A stretch of 64,000 nucleotides of DNA from Streptomyces sp. NBC_01481 (lineage in GTDB: Bacteria > Actinomycetota > Actinomycetes > Streptomycetales > Streptomycetaceae), in NCBI RefSeq assembly GCF_026339995.1, contig NZ_JAPEPT010000001.1:1562501-1626500 (forward strand). The letters run 5' to 3'. Below are positions 37,474-48,797 of this stretch, in pieces. The stretch's first letter is position 1. Every line of letters begins with the position of its first letter. Under the pieces are notes generated by a model that did no database searches, was not told the DNA's origin, and was given only the letters and a program-made list of their open reading frames with translations. Made by a program: the position numbers and the translations under genes.

Positions 37474-38982
37474 TCAGCGGTAGCGGGGCGCGGTCTGCTC
37501 CAACCGCCGCCTGAGCCTGTCGTCGTGTATGTGCCGCACGGCTTCCGCGGCCGCCTCGCGTGCGTACCCGTCCGGGTCCGCGTCCGCGAGAATCCGCGCC
37601 AAGGTCGCTTCCGCACGCGGATCCTGACGGATCGCCAGCCCCCGGGCCGCCTCGGCCGCCGTGTCCACATCGCTGTCCGTGAGCCGCGCCGCCAGCGCCT
37701 CCCGGATGTCCTTCGTATCGGCTTCCACGTCCGCGAGCGCGGTCGTCGCCCAGTCCCTGACATGGGGGTCCGCGTCCCGGCTCAGCGTGATCAGCGTCCC
37801 GATGCCTTCGCTGTGATCGCCCGGGACGAGCCCGAACAGTGAGAGCGCCACCTGATTGCGTACCTCCGCGTCCGGATGCCCGGCATGGCGCAGGATCTCC
37901 GGCAGGGCGGCCGGATCCCCGTGGTGCCCGAGCCCGAGGACGACCGCCTGGATCAGTTCGGGCTCCCGCGCCTCCCGGGACAGTTCGCGCAGCAGTGGCA
38001 GCGCGCGGGCGGCGAACGGGCGCAAGTCCTCCTCCCCGAAGCCCAGTTGAGCCAGCACGTCCGCAGCGAACGCCTGGCGCAGCGGATCGTCGCTCGCACA
38101 CCAGGCGGCCGCCGCCTGGAAGGTCTCCTCGCCGCCGCGGCCCCACAGCGCCATCACCGACTCGACCCAGTCGTCCTGTCCGGGATCACCGCAGCGCAGG
38201 GCCCGCTCGGCCAGGTCCTCGTACGGCGTCCGGATCCCCAGCTGCCCCTCGAGCAGCGTCACGATCGCCGCATGGCCGGTCTGCTGCTCACTGCCCGCCC
38301 TCGGTGCGCCGTCCTGGAGCAGCTCGACGACGACGGTCACCCCGCCGTCCTCCTCGATCCGGCGCGCCACCGTCTCGTACTCCTGGCCCTTCCCGTACGC
38401 GCTGAGCAGCCCCTGGCGCAGCTCGCTCTCCACATCCCGCGCGAGCCACTGCCGGGCCTCCGCGAGCGCAGCCTCCTTGGCCTTGGCACCGTGCCGCAGC
38501 AGGGCCCGCACGGTCGAGGGGGAGCCGCGGCGTGCGGCGAGCACGAGCGGCCGCTCGCCGCCGGGTCCCTCCAGATCGGGGTCGGCGCCGTACTCCAGCA
38601 GGGCCTCGGCCGTCGCGGCGTGCCCCAGCGTCACCGCCCAGCGCAGTGCCGTGAAGCCGTACGCCTCCGGCTGGTCGGGCCGGGCGCCCGCGGCCAGCAG
38701 CGCCCGTACCACCTCGGTGTGCCCGCCTACCGCGGCCCCGCACAGCGGCAGATCACCGCCCTCGGGGCCCGAGCCGCGCCCGGGGTCGGCGCCCGCGGCC
38801 AGCAGCAGCCGCACGATGCCCGCTTCGTCGCTCACCGCCGCCCGGTAGAGCGGAGTCTGCCCGTCCGCGTCGGTCAGGTCCGCGGGGACCCTGGCCCGCA
38901 GCAGTGCCACGACGGCGTCCTGCGCGCCGCTGTACACCGCTTCGAACATCTCGCGGGCGCCCGCCGTCGGCTCTTTCGTCAT
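37474..38982 (-). CDS. Ankyrin-repeat and HEAT-repeat protein
   Basis: This 502-residue soluble protein has no signal peptide. Residues 10-175 contain about five ankyrin repeats (DADGQTPLYRAAVSDEAGIVRLLLAAGADP, TEVVRALLAAGARPDQPEAYGFTALRWAV, then TAEALLEYGADPDLEGPGGERPLVLAAR). After a charged linker, residues 250-500 form alpha-helical HEAT-like repeats (DPAALPEILRHAGHPDAEVRNQVALSLFG and DPHVRDWATTALADVEADT). It has no catalytic motif. Such repeat scaffolds bind other proteins. No partner is suggested by the neighbours (barstar and a metallopeptidase). Confidence 0.82.
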   Translation of the reverse strand: MTKEPTAGAREMFEAVYSGAQDAVVALLRARVPADLTDADGQTPLYRAAVSDEAGIVRLLLAAGADPGRGSGPEGGDLPLCGAAVGGHTEVVRALLAAGARPDQPEAYGFTALRWAVTLGHAATAEALLEYGADPDLEGPGGERPLVLAARRGSPSTVRALLRHGAKAKEAALAEARQWLARDVESELRQGLLSAYGKGQEYETVARRIEEDGGVTVVVELLQDGAPRAGSEQQTGHAAIVTLLEGQLGIRTPYEDLAERALRCGDPGQDDWVESVMALWGRGGEETFQAAAAWCASDDPLRQAFAADVLAQLGFGEEDLRPFAARALPLLRELSREAREPELIQAVVLGLGHHGDPAALPEILRHAGHPDAEVRNQVALSLFGLVPGDHSEGIGTLITLSRDADPHVRDWATTALADVEADTKDIREALAARLTDSDVDTAAEAARGLAIRQDPRAEATLARILADADPDGYAREAAAEAVRHIHDDRLRRRLEQTAPRYR

Positions 38983-39005
38983 ATTTCGAGCCTACGGAAG
39001 GTCGG

Positions 39006-40910
<1,905 letters not shown>

Positions 40911-40911
40911 T

Positions 40912-41106
40912 ACCCGGGGGCTCTGCCCCCGGACCCCGCGCCTCAATCTCCCCCAGACTTCGTCCGGGGGGACCCCCACGGGGCTGGATGTGCGGCCCGG
41001 CCGCACATCCAGCCCGTCCGGCGTTTGAGGACATGCGGCCGAAGGTCGCATACGCGGAGGTTGGGGGTCCCCCCGGACGGAGTCTGGGGGAGGGCGGGGT
41101 GGGGAA
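40912..41106. repeat. Intergenic palindromic repeat, copy A3
   Basis: It contains a perfect palindrome with 16-nt arms (GGGCTGGATGTGCGGC at 40981-40996 and its complement at 41000-41015, 3-nt spacer), then the shared core CCGTCCGGCGTTTGAGGAC and ATGCGGCCGAAGGTCGCAT. It also has two copies, in opposite orientation, of the CCCCCAGACTTCGTCCGGGGG module (about 40949 and 41068). It separates two convergent genes. Confidence 0.85.
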
Positions 41107-41109
41107 GAG

Positions 41110-42849
41110 TCAGCCCAGCCACAATGAGCCTCCCGCCCCCTCCAGCTCCAGCACCCACACCTCGTTCACCCCTTCCCGCAGCACCGGCCCCGGTACGAAC
41201 AGTGACCGCTGCGGCCCCACCGCCCAGTACCGCCCCAGGCAGAAGCCGTTCACCCACACGAACCCCCGCGTCCAGCCGGGGAGTTCGAGCCTCGCATCCC
41301 CGGCCGCGGCCGCATCGAAAGAGCCGCGGTAAAGGCCCGCCGCACCCCCCTCGGGCGCCCGGAAGGGCACCTTCTCCACCGCCGCCGGCTCGAACGCGGC
41401 CAGCCGCAGCCCCCGCGCCCGCACGCCGTGCAGATACTGCCGCTCGTGCAGCACCCCGCCCGTGATGCCCTTGGACTCGCCCGTCCGCGGCCCGTAGTTG
41501 ACGCGACCGAGCGACTCCACCCACAGCTCCACCGACGCGGGACCGGCCACCGGCTCCACCAGGGCCTCGTACTCGCCGCTCAGTACACCTGCCGCGACCC
41601 CGTCCACGTATACGACGGCCCGGTCCCGCAGGCCCGCGACGCTCAGCGGAAACGGCCGGCGCGGGCCCGGCACAGCCACCTGGTAGCGGACCAGACCGCG
41701 GTCCACACCCAGTTCCTCGAAGGTGGGCGGCACGGGAGCCTCCACCTCGTCGTCGCCGAGCGCCTCCAGCACATCATCGAGCGGCGCCCACGCCCGAAGG
41801 TCCGCACGCAGCCGCGCGCCCAGGACGGCGGGCTCGGGCGGCAGTTCGGGCAGCGGTCCGTCGTGATGGCGCGCCAGGACCTCGCGGAGCCTGAAGAACT
41901 TCTCGGTGGGGCGCCCGGCCTCGTCGATCGGCGCGTCGTAGTCGTAGGAGGTGACGGTCGGCTCCAGTTCGAGGTCCTGGAGATCGCCCCTGCGGTTCGC
42001 CCCGGCCCAGCCCGCGAAATTCGTACCGCCGTGCGCCATGTACACATTCACCGACGCGCCCGCGTCGAGGATCTCCCGCAGCGCCGCCGCCGCGTCGGCG
42101 GGCCTGCGTTCGACATGGTCGTCGCCCCAGTGATCGAACCAGCCGCACCAGAACTCCATGCACATCAGCGGTCCCGCGGGCTGATGGCGGCGCAGCGTGG
42201 CGAAGGCCTCCCCGGCCCCGGACCCGAAGTTCACCGTCGCGAGCACGCCCGGCACCGAGCCGCCGGTGAGCATATGGTCCTCGGGCCCGTCGGAGGTGAC
42301 GAGCGGCACGCTCACCCCGCAGCCCCTCAGCAGGTCCACGAGATGGCGCAGATAGTTCTGGTCGGAGCCGTAACTGCCGTACTCGTTCTCGGCCTGCACC
42401 ATGATCACCGGCCCGCCGAGCGTGATCTGCCGCTCCACCACCTGCGGCAGGAGCCGGGTGAACCAGCGCTCCACATGCCCCAGATACTCGGCGTCCTCCG
42501 TGCGCACACGCCGTCCGAGCCGCCCGGTCAGCCAGTGAGGCAGCCCGCCGTTCTCCCACTCGGCGCAGATGTACGGACCCGGCCGCACGATGGCCCACAG
42601 CCCCGCCCCGCGCGCGGCGTCGAGGAAACGGCCCAGCGCGTCCGCGTCGGCGTACCGGCCGGGCTCCGGCTCGTGAAGGTTCCAGGGGACGTACGTCTCG
42701 ACGCAGTTGAGGCCCATCGCCCGCAGCATCGCCAGCCGGTGGTCCCACTGCTCCTCGTGCACCCGGAAGTAGTGCAGCGCGCCCGACAACAGCCGTACGG
42801 GCCGCCCGTCCATCAGGAAGTCCGTATCACCCACCGTGAACTCAGCCAC
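41110..42849 (-). CDS. Glycoside hydrolase family 35 beta-galactosidase
   Basis: This 579-residue enzyme releases terminal beta-galactose. The barrel shows SGALHYFRVHEEQWDHRLAMLRAMGLNCVETYVPWNLHEP, RPGPYICAEWENGGLPHWL, the general acid E156 in VQAENEYGSYG, and the nucleophile E232 in MEFWCGWFDHWG. GH35 beta-sandwich domains follow, ending VWVNGFCLGRYWAVGPQRSLFVPGPVLREG. No signal peptide is seen, so it is cytoplasmic and would act on imported galactosides. GTG 42849 has GAGGGG upstream. A MITE-like element starts 16 bp before the start codon, and an AraC-type regulator gene is divergent beyond it. Confidence 0.92.
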   Translation of the reverse strand: MAEFTVGDTDFLMDGRPVRLLSGALHYFRVHEEQWDHRLAMLRAMGLNCVETYVPWNLHEPEPGRYADADALGRFLDAARGAGLWAIVRPGPYICAEWENGGLPHWLTGRLGRRVRTEDAEYLGHVERWFTRLLPQVVERQITLGGPVIMVQAENEYGSYGSDQNYLRHLVDLLRGCGVSVPLVTSDGPEDHMLTGGSVPGVLATVNFGSGAGEAFATLRRHQPAGPLMCMEFWCGWFDHWGDDHVERRPADAAAALREILDAGASVNVYMAHGGTNFAGWAGANRRGDLQDLELEPTVTSYDYDAPIDEAGRPTEKFFRLREVLARHHDGPLPELPPEPAVLGARLRADLRAWAPLDDVLEALGDDEVEAPVPPTFEELGVDRGLVRYQVAVPGPRRPFPLSVAGLRDRAVVYVDGVAAGVLSGEYEALVEPVAGPASVELWVESLGRVNYGPRTGESKGITGGVLHERQYLHGVRARGLRLAAFEPAAVEKVPFRAPEGGAAGLYRGSFDAAAAGDARLELPGWTRGFVWVNGFCLGRYWAVGPQRSLFVPGPVLREGVNEVWVLELEGAGGSLWLG

Positions 42850-42865
42850 GTATCGCCCCTCACCT

Positions 42866-43109
42866 AGGCCCTGTCCGGCCGATCTTGCCGGGCTCGCGTG
42901 CCCTGGCACGCACTCCCCCGTAGCCCTTCGGGCACGGGAGGTGCCCCCACGCTGCGTTGCGTCAGTCGCCGACGCTCCGCGTGGGCTCTCCCCCTGCCTT
43001 CGGCGGGGGGACCCCCATCCTCCGCCTTGCAGCTGCACGCACCGCAGTGACATCAGCCGCTCCGCGGCGGGCCGCTCCCTGACCCGGCCTGATCGACCGG
43101 ACAGGACCT
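42866..43109. mobile_element. MITE-like element, copy M2 (244 bp)
   Basis: Terminal inverted repeats are AGGCCCTGTCCGGCCGATC (42866-42884) and GATCGACCGGACAGGACCT (43091-43109), 17 of 19 complementary. Length is identical to copy M1 (26973-27216), and the interior differs at about a dozen positions only. The terminal ~14 bp differ strongly from M1 yet remain self-complementary. The 376-bp gap between the beta-galactosidase and AraC genes otherwise contains only about 116 bp of unannotated sequence before the AraC start. Confidence 0.8.
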
Positions 43110-43225
43110 GGTCACGTACCGCGACCAACCATCGCCCCCTGGCGGCGAGCCGGTCCATGGACAAAGATCGGCGCTGTTTGGACGCAACTCAGGCACCCGG
43201 AGCCCGGGGAAGGGGAGAGAAGCGG

Positions 43226-44104
43226 ATGTACCACACCTGGATGCGCTATTTCACTCCGAGCCCGGTCCATCACCGCCTCGGCCTGGCCTGCCTCGGCGTC
43301 GGCCTCCAGCACGGCGTCCTGCCCACCGTCGGACCCCGCACCCTGGACCACCATGTCGCCGTCGTGATCAGCGCGGGCAGCGGCTGGTTCCGCGCTCCCG
43401 ACGGGCGCCGCACCACGGTCACGGCGCCCGCGCTGATCTGGCTCACGCCCGGCGTGCCGCACCACTACGGCCCCGATCCGGCCGGCGGCTGGGACGAGGG
43501 CTTCGTCGACTTCACCGGGCCCGCCACCGCCACCTACACCGAACTGGGCTACATAGAGCCCGAGCGGCCCGTCGTCCCCCTCTCCGACGCCGCGGGCGCC
43601 CGCGCCGCCGTCGGCCGTATCGCACGGGCCGCGCGCCGCGGCAACCCGCTCCTGGAGGTCGAGACCGGCGCAGCCGTCCACGAGCTGCTCGTCGCCCTGC
43701 GCCGCGCCCGCGCCGACACCAACGCCGAGGGCGACCCGGTGCTCACCGCGCTGGCCCGCGACGCCTTCCGGCCGCTCTCCGTCGCCGAGCACGCCGCCCG
43801 GCACGGCATGACCCCCGCCGAACTGCGCACCGCCGTGCGCCGCGGCGCGGGCTGCAGCCCCAAGGACTACCTCCTCGGCATCCGCCTCGGCCGCGCCAAG
43901 GAACTGCTCGCCGCCACCGAACTCCCCGTCGCCGCCGTCGCCCGACGGGTCGGCTACGAGGACCCCGCGTACTTCTCCCGCCTCTTCACCCGCCGCGTCG
44001 GCACCGCGCCCATCCGCTTCCGCGAGCAGCAGGGCCGCAGCGTCCCCGGCGGCTGGAGCAACCAGATCCCGGACCCCGAGCACCCGCCGACGATCACCAC
44101 CTGA
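43226..44104 (+). CDS. AraC-family transcriptional regulator
   Basis: This 292-residue regulator has an N-terminal cupin-type sensing half (about 1-160, LDHHVAVVISAGSGWFRAPDGRR and WLTPGVPHHYGPD) and a C-terminal AraC DNA-binding domain with two HTH units (SVAEHAARHGMTPAELRTAVRR and LPVAAVARRVGYEDPAYFSRLFTRRVGTAPIRFRE). It is divergent from the beta-galactosidase gene with the M2 element between, and probably controls it in response to a sugar. AAGGGGAGAG precedes the ATG at 43226. The stop is followed by the near-palindrome GATCACCCTGGTGACC..., which could terminate transcription. Confidence 0.88.
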   Translation: MYHTWMRYFTPSPVHHRLGLACLGVGLQHGVLPTVGPRTLDHHVAVVISAGSGWFRAPDGRRTTVTAPALIWLTPGVPHHYGPDPAGGWDEGFVDFTGPATATYTELGYIEPERPVVPLSDAAGARAAVGRIARAARRGNPLLEVETGAAVHELLVALRRARADTNAEGDPVLTALARDAFRPLSVAEHAARHGMTPAELRTAVRRGAGCSPKDYLLGIRLGRAKELLAATELPVAAVARRVGYEDPAYFSRLFTRRVGTAPIRFREQQGRSVPGGWSNQIPDPEHPPTITT

Positions 44105-44166
44105 TCACCCTGGTGACCACCAGGTGATCGCCACGTGATCGGCGCACGCCCGGCCACGTAAGCTCG

Positions 44167-44499
44167 ATGACCATGACCACGAGGGACATCGACGAAGGCG
44201 TACGCGCCGAACTGAACCGTCTGCGCGAGAGCATCGACAACATCGACGCGGCGGTCGTCCATATGCTCGCGGAGCGCTTCAAATGCACTCAGCAGGTCGG
44301 CCACCTCAAGGCCGAGCACCATCTGCCGCCCGCCGACCCGGACCGTGAGTCCCGCCAGATCGAGCGGCTGAGGCAGCTCGCCGAGAGCGCGAAACTGGAC
44401 CCCGCCTTCGCGGAGAAACTGCTCAACTTCATCATCGCTGAAGTGATCAGGCACCACGAGACGATCGCGGCCGGCCCGCCCTCTTCGTCCGACTCCTGA
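44167..44499 (+). CDS. Chorismate mutase, AroQ class
   Basis: This 110-residue all-helical chorismate mutase converts chorismate to prephenate for phenylalanine and tyrosine. Active-site positions of the AroQ fold can be seen: LNRLRESIDNIDAAVVHMLAERFKCTQQVGHLKAEHHLPPADPDRESRQIERL, with the conserved Arg in the first helix, the Lys of GHLKAEH and the Arg/Glu of DRESRQIE. There is no signal peptide, so it is cytoplasmic. The ATG at 44167 may be replaced by ATG 44173. It is a stand-alone gene followed by pepN. Confidence 0.88.
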   Translation: MTMTTRDIDEGVRAELNRLRESIDNIDAAVVHMLAERFKCTQQVGHLKAEHHLPPADPDRESRQIERLRQLAESAKLDPAFAEKLLNFIIAEVIRHHETIAAGPPSSSDS

Positions 44500-44577
44500 G
44501 CCACCCCTGGTCCCGTGCGCCGACGGCGAAACCGATACCCCGTGTGCGGGCGAGGTCCCATCAGGCAGCATGGCCCC

Positions 44578-47067
44578 ATGCCCGTATTGACGCGCGACGA
44601 AGCGCAGACCCGAGCCCAGCTCCTCGACGTCCACCGCTACACGATCGACCTCGATCTCACCGGCGGGGAAGAGTCCTTCGACTCCCGGACCGTCATCCAC
44701 TTCACGGCCCGCGCCACCGGGGACACCTTCGTCGAGCTCAAGCCGGCCGTCCTGCGCTCCGTCACCCTCGACGGACAGCCCATAGACCCAGAGTCACTCG
44801 TCGAGAACCGGCTCGCGCTCACCGGCCTGAGCGCCGGAGAGCACGAGCTGCACGTCGATGCCCAGATGCGCTACTCCCGCACCGGCGAGGGCATGCACCG
44901 CTTCACCGACCCCACCGACGGTGAGGTCTACGTCTACACCCAGATGTTCATGGACGACGTCCAGCGCGTCTTCGCCGCCTTCGACCAGCCCGACCTCAAG
45001 GCGGTCTTCGAGCTCTCCGTCACCGCCCCCGAGGGCTGGACCGTCCTCGGCAACGGCATCGCCACGCACCAGGGTGACGGCAAGTGGACCTGCGCCCCCA
45101 CCCAGCCGCTCGCCACCTACTTCGCGGCCGTGGCCGCCGGCCCCTGGCACTCCGTACGCACCGAGCACGCCGGGCTGCCCTTCGGCCTCCACTGCCGCCG
45201 CTCGCTCGCCCCATACCTGGACGCCGACGCCGACGAGATCCTCGAGATCACCCGCCAGTGCTACGACCGGTACCACGAGAAGTTCGAGGAGCCCTACCCC
45301 TTCGACTCCTACGACCAGGCCTTCGTGCCCGAGTTCAACGCCGGCGCGATGGAGAACCCGGGCCTGGTCACCTTCCGTGACGAGTTCATCTACCGCTCGG
45401 CCGTCACCGACACCGAGCGGCAGACCCGCGCCATGGTCATCGCCCACGAGATGGCCCACATGTGGTTCGGCGATCTCGTCACGCTCAGGTGGTGGGACGA
45501 CATCTGGCTGAACGAGTCCTTCGCCGAATACATGGGCTACCAGACCCTCACCGAGGCCACCCGCTTCACCGACACCTGGGTCGACTTCGGCATCGGCCGC
45601 AAGTCCTGGGGCTACGACGCCGACCAGCGGCCCTCCACCCACCCCGTCGCCCCCGACCCGGACGCCGTCCCCGACACCGCGTCCGCGATGCTCAACTTCG
45701 ACGGCATCTCCTACGCCAAGGGCGCCTCCGCCCTGCGCCAACTGGTCACCTGGCTGGGCGAGAAGGACTTCCTGGCAGGCATCAACACCCACTTCGCCCG
45801 GCACAAGTTCGGCAATGCCACCCTCGCCGACTTCATCGACTCACTGGCGGGCGCCACGGACCGCGACGTGCCCGGCTGGGCCGAGGCCTGGCTGCGTACG
45901 ACCGGCGTCGACACCCTCACCCCGACCGTCTCCGAGTCTGAGGGCACCTGGTCGCTCAAGGTCGCCCGCGACGGCAGCCGCCCGCACCGCATCGCCGTCG
46001 GCGCGTACGACACCGACCCCGTGCACACCGGCCGGCTCGTGCTGCGCGACCGCCTCGAACTGGACATCCCGCAGAACGGCAGCGGCCCTCACCCCGGCCG
46101 CCGCCCCGCCCTCGTCGTCCTCAACGACGGCGACGCCAGCTACGCCAAGGTCCGTCTCGACGCCACCTCCTGGGACACCGCCGTACGCTCCCTCTCCGGA
46201 ATCCCGGACCCGCTGACCCGCACCGTCGTCTGGAACGCCGCCCGCGACATGGTCCGCGACGGCGAACTCGCCCCCGCCGCCTACCTGGAGGCCGCCCGCG
46301 CCCACCTCCCGCGCGAAACGGACCTCGCCGTCGTCCAGGGCGTCCTCGCCTTCGCCGCGACCCAGCTCGCCGACCGCTACCTCCCCGCCGATGAGCGGCC
46401 CGCCGCGCTCGGCGCGATCCGGGGCATCTGCCGCGATCTGCTGCGCCGCACCGAGGACGGCAGCGAGCCCGGCCTGCGGCTGACCGCCGTACGCCACTTC
46501 ATCGACGCGGCCGCGCAGCCGGAGACGCTCCAGGAGTGGATCGGCGACGGCAGCGTCCCCGGCGGTCCCGAGCTGGACCCCGAGCTGCGCTGGCGGATCC
46601 TGTACCGGCTCGCCGTCCTCGGCGCGAGCGACGATGCGGCGATCGCGGCCGAACTGGACCGCGACCCGAGCGCCACCGGCCAGGAGGGCGCGGCCCGTTG
46701 CCGTGCCGCGCTGCCCACGGCCGAAGCGAAAGCGGCGGCCTGGCAACGGCTGTTCACCACCGACTCGCTGTCCAACTACCTGTTCACCGCCACGGCGCAG
46801 GGCTTTTGGCAGCCCGAACAGGCGGATCTGGTACGGGAGTACGTCGCCCGCTACTACCCCGACTCGGTGGCCCTCGCCGCCCGCCGCGGCCCGGCCATCG
46901 CGGAGGCCGCGGGCCGCTATGCCTTCCCGCTCCACGCGCTGGACGAGGAGGCGCTGACCCTGGGCGAGGAGTGCCTGCGCAACACGGACATGCTCCCGGC
47001 CCTGCGCCGCAAACTGGTCGACCAACTGGACGACCTGCGCCGCGCACTGTCGGTCCGGGCGGGCTAG
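44578..47067 (+). CDS. pepN: Aminopeptidase N (M1 family)
   Basis: This 829-residue zinc aminopeptidase removes N-terminal residues from peptides in the cytoplasm. The exopeptidase motif GAMENPGLVTF and the zinc site HEMAHMWFGD (H290, H294) with the third ligand glutamate in NESFAEYMGY are intact. The N-terminal beta domain and the C-terminal helical ERAP1-like domain are both present, and the length is typical for the actinobacterial enzyme. ATG 44578 is used, next to another ATG in a different frame 8 bp upstream. It is followed at once by repeat A4, which probably terminates it. Confidence 0.95.
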   Translation: MPVLTRDEAQTRAQLLDVHRYTIDLDLTGGEESFDSRTVIHFTARATGDTFVELKPAVLRSVTLDGQPIDPESLVENRLALTGLSAGEHELHVDAQMRYSRTGEGMHRFTDPTDGEVYVYTQMFMDDVQRVFAAFDQPDLKAVFELSVTAPEGWTVLGNGIATHQGDGKWTCAPTQPLATYFAAVAAGPWHSVRTEHAGLPFGLHCRRSLAPYLDADADEILEITRQCYDRYHEKFEEPYPFDSYDQAFVPEFNAGAMENPGLVTFRDEFIYRSAVTDTERQTRAMVIAHEMAHMWFGDLVTLRWWDDIWLNESFAEYMGYQTLTEATRFTDTWVDFGIGRKSWGYDADQRPSTHPVAPDPDAVPDTASAMLNFDGISYAKGASALRQLVTWLGEKDFLAGINTHFARHKFGNATLADFIDSLAGATDRDVPGWAEAWLRTTGVDTLTPTVSESEGTWSLKVARDGSRPHRIAVGAYDTDPVHTGRLVLRDRLELDIPQNGSGPHPGRRPALVVLNDGDASYAKVRLDATSWDTAVRSLSGIPDPLTRTVVWNAARDMVRDGELAPAAYLEAARAHLPRETDLAVVQGVLAFAATQLADRYLPADERPAALGAIRGICRDLLRRTEDGSEPGLRLTAVRHFIDAAAQPETLQEWIGDGSVPGGPELDPELRWRILYRLAVLGASDDAAIAAELDRDPSATGQEGAARCRAALPTAEAKAAAWQRLFTTDSLSNYLFTATAQGFWQPEQADLVREYVARYYPDSVALAARRGPAIAEAAGRYAFPLHALDEEALTLGEECLRNTDMLPALRRKLVDQLDDLRRALSVRAG

Positions 47068-47290
47068 CCGGGGGCTCTGCCCCCGGACCCCCGCGCCTCA
47101 AACTCCCCCAGACTTCGTCCGGGGGGACCCCACGAGGCTGAAGCTTCCGCCGGTCGGCCTGAATTTTCAGGCCGACCGGCGGGAATCCAGCCCGTCCGGC
47201 GTTTGAGGACATGCGGCCGAAGGTCGCATACGGGGTCTGGGGCTTGCCCCGGTTCGGGAAGGGGCGGGTAGGGGACAAGGCCCGCCGCAG
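47068..47290. repeat. Intergenic palindromic repeat, copy A4
   Basis: It starts with the CCGGGGGCTCTGCCCCCGG hairpin, then the CCCCCAGACTTCGTCCGGGGG module. Next is a long near-perfect palindrome (about 47141-47184) centred on GGCCTGAATTTTCAGGCC, and then the shared core CCGTCCGGCGTTTGAGGAC plus ATGCGGCCGAAGGTCGCAT. It lies between the co-oriented pepN and decarboxylase genes. Confidence 0.85.
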
Positions 47291-47293
47291 GCG

Positions 47294-47319
47294 CCCCCAC
47301 CCCACCCCACCCCACCCCC
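47294..47319 (-). repeat. CCCCA tandem tract, possible G-quadruplex on the minus strand
   Basis: Five C-runs of four or five bases separated by single A (CCCCCACCCCACCCCACCCC and onward). The minus strand therefore has five G-runs with one-base loops, a strong quadruplex-type motif, 78 bp before the decarboxylase start codon. Confidence 0.65.
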
Positions 47320-47396
47320 ACTCACCAATACCCCTTTCGCGTCCAAATCGTTGAGCAATGCGCGCACCCCGCCCCCGCGCTCACCGAAGGACCCGC

Positions 47397-48797
47397 ATGA
47401 GTACGCCGCCGCCCGGCCTCCCCGCCCTCGCCGGAGGTACCGCAGGCCCCGACGCCCTGCGGCCCCTGCTCGCCGTCGTGCTCGACGCGCTCCGCGACGG
47501 CGCGGCGGCCCGCGGCGGCCCGCTGCCGAGCGGCGGCCCGGACGCCGTCGCCGCCCGCGTGCGCGAGGCCGTCGAGCCCGTGCTCCCCGACCACGGCACC
47601 GGCGCCGAAGAGGCGCTGCGCACCCTCGTCCGCACCCTCGCGCACGGCGCCGCCGACCCCGCCGACCCCCTGTGCGCAGCCCACCTGCACACCTCCCCCC
47701 TCGCCCTCGCCGTCGCCGCCGATCTCGCCGCGTCCGCGCTCAACCCGTCCCTGGACTCCTGGGACCAGGCCCCGGCCGCGTCCGCGCTGGAGGCCCTGGT
47801 GAGCAGGGCACTGGCCGAGGAGGTCTACCCGCACGCCCAGGACCCGGACGCCCTGGTCACCACCGGCGGTACCGAGTCCAATCTGGTCGGCCTGCTCCTC
47901 GCCCGCGAACGCCACGGCGCGGTCCAGGTGATCTGCGGGTCCGCCGCCCACCACTCAGTGCACCGCGCCGCCTGGCTGCTCGGCCTGCCCGAGCCGGTGA
48001 CCGTACCCTCGCCCGCGGGCATCCTGGATCTGGCCGCGCTCGACGAGGCCCTCACCGATCTGCCGGGCCCGAGTCTCGTCGCGGCGAGCGCCGGGACCAC
48101 CGACACCGGGCAGATCGACCCGCTGTCCGAGATCGCCGACCTGTGCGACCGCCACGGCGCGGAGCTCCACGTCGACGCCGCGTACGGCGGACCGCTCCTG
48201 TTCAGCGAGCAGCACCGCCCCAAGCTGAACGGCCTAGACCGCGCCCACTCCGTCACCCTCGATCTGCACAAACTGGGCTGGCAGCCGGTCGCCGCCGGCC
48301 TGCTCGCCGTCCCGGACCGGACACTCCTTGCGCCCCTCGCCGTCCGCGCCGACTATCTCAACGCCGACGACGACACCGAAGCGGGCCTGCCCGATCTGCT
48401 AGGCCGCTCCCTGCGGACGACCCGCCGCCCCGACATCCTCAAGGTCGCCGTCACCCTCCGGGCGCTCGGCCGCACCGGCCTGGCCGCGCTCGTCGACCGC
48501 ACCTGCGCCGCCGCCGGACAACTCGCGGACCTGATCGACAAGCAGCCGCACCTGGAGCTGTACGAACGCCCCACCCTCACCACCGTCCTGTTCCGGCCCG
48601 CAGCGGCCACCGACGAACAGACCGCAGCCATCCGCCGCACCCTCCTCACCACGGGTCGCGCCGTCCTCGGCCGTGCCCGCGCGGACGGCCGCCTCTGGCT
48701 CAAGGCCACCCTCCTCAACCCCCACGCCACCCCCGGCGACCTGACCGCTCTGATCCAAGAAGTCCTGATCGAACTCGTGGAAGGCACCCCCCGATGA
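47397..48797 (+). CDS. PLP-dependent decarboxylase, DesA-like
   Basis: This 466-residue group II decarboxylase resembles DesA, the lysine decarboxylase of desferrioxamine synthesis, and diaminobutyrate decarboxylases. The PLP lysine is K292 in TLDLHKLGWQP, the ring-stacking and aspartate region HVDAAYGG (D260), and LVTTGGTESNLVGLLLAR binds phosphate. ALNPSLDSWDQAPAASALE matches the DesA-type N-terminal region. ATG 47397 is preferred to one 39 bp upstream. It overlaps the hydroxylase start by ATGA. The product is probably cadaverine, but other diamines are possible. No iron-box palindrome was seen upstream. Confidence 0.85.
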   Translation: MSTPPPGLPALAGGTAGPDALRPLLAVVLDALRDGAAARGGPLPSGGPDAVAARVREAVEPVLPDHGTGAEEALRTLVRTLAHGAADPADPLCAAHLHTSPLALAVAADLAASALNPSLDSWDQAPAASALEALVSRALAEEVYPHAQDPDALVTTGGTESNLVGLLLARERHGAVQVICGSAAHHSVHRAAWLLGLPEPVTVPSPAGILDLAALDEALTDLPGPSLVAASAGTTDTGQIDPLSEIADLCDRHGAELHVDAAYGGPLLFSEQHRPKLNGLDRAHSVTLDLHKLGWQPVAAGLLAVPDRTLLAPLAVRADYLNADDDTEAGLPDLLGRSLRTTRRPDILKVAVTLRALGRTGLAALVDRTCAAAGQLADLIDKQPHLELYERPTLTTVLFRPAAATDEQTAAIRRTLLTTGRAVLGRARADGRLWLKATLLNPHATPGDLTALIQEVLIELVEGTPR

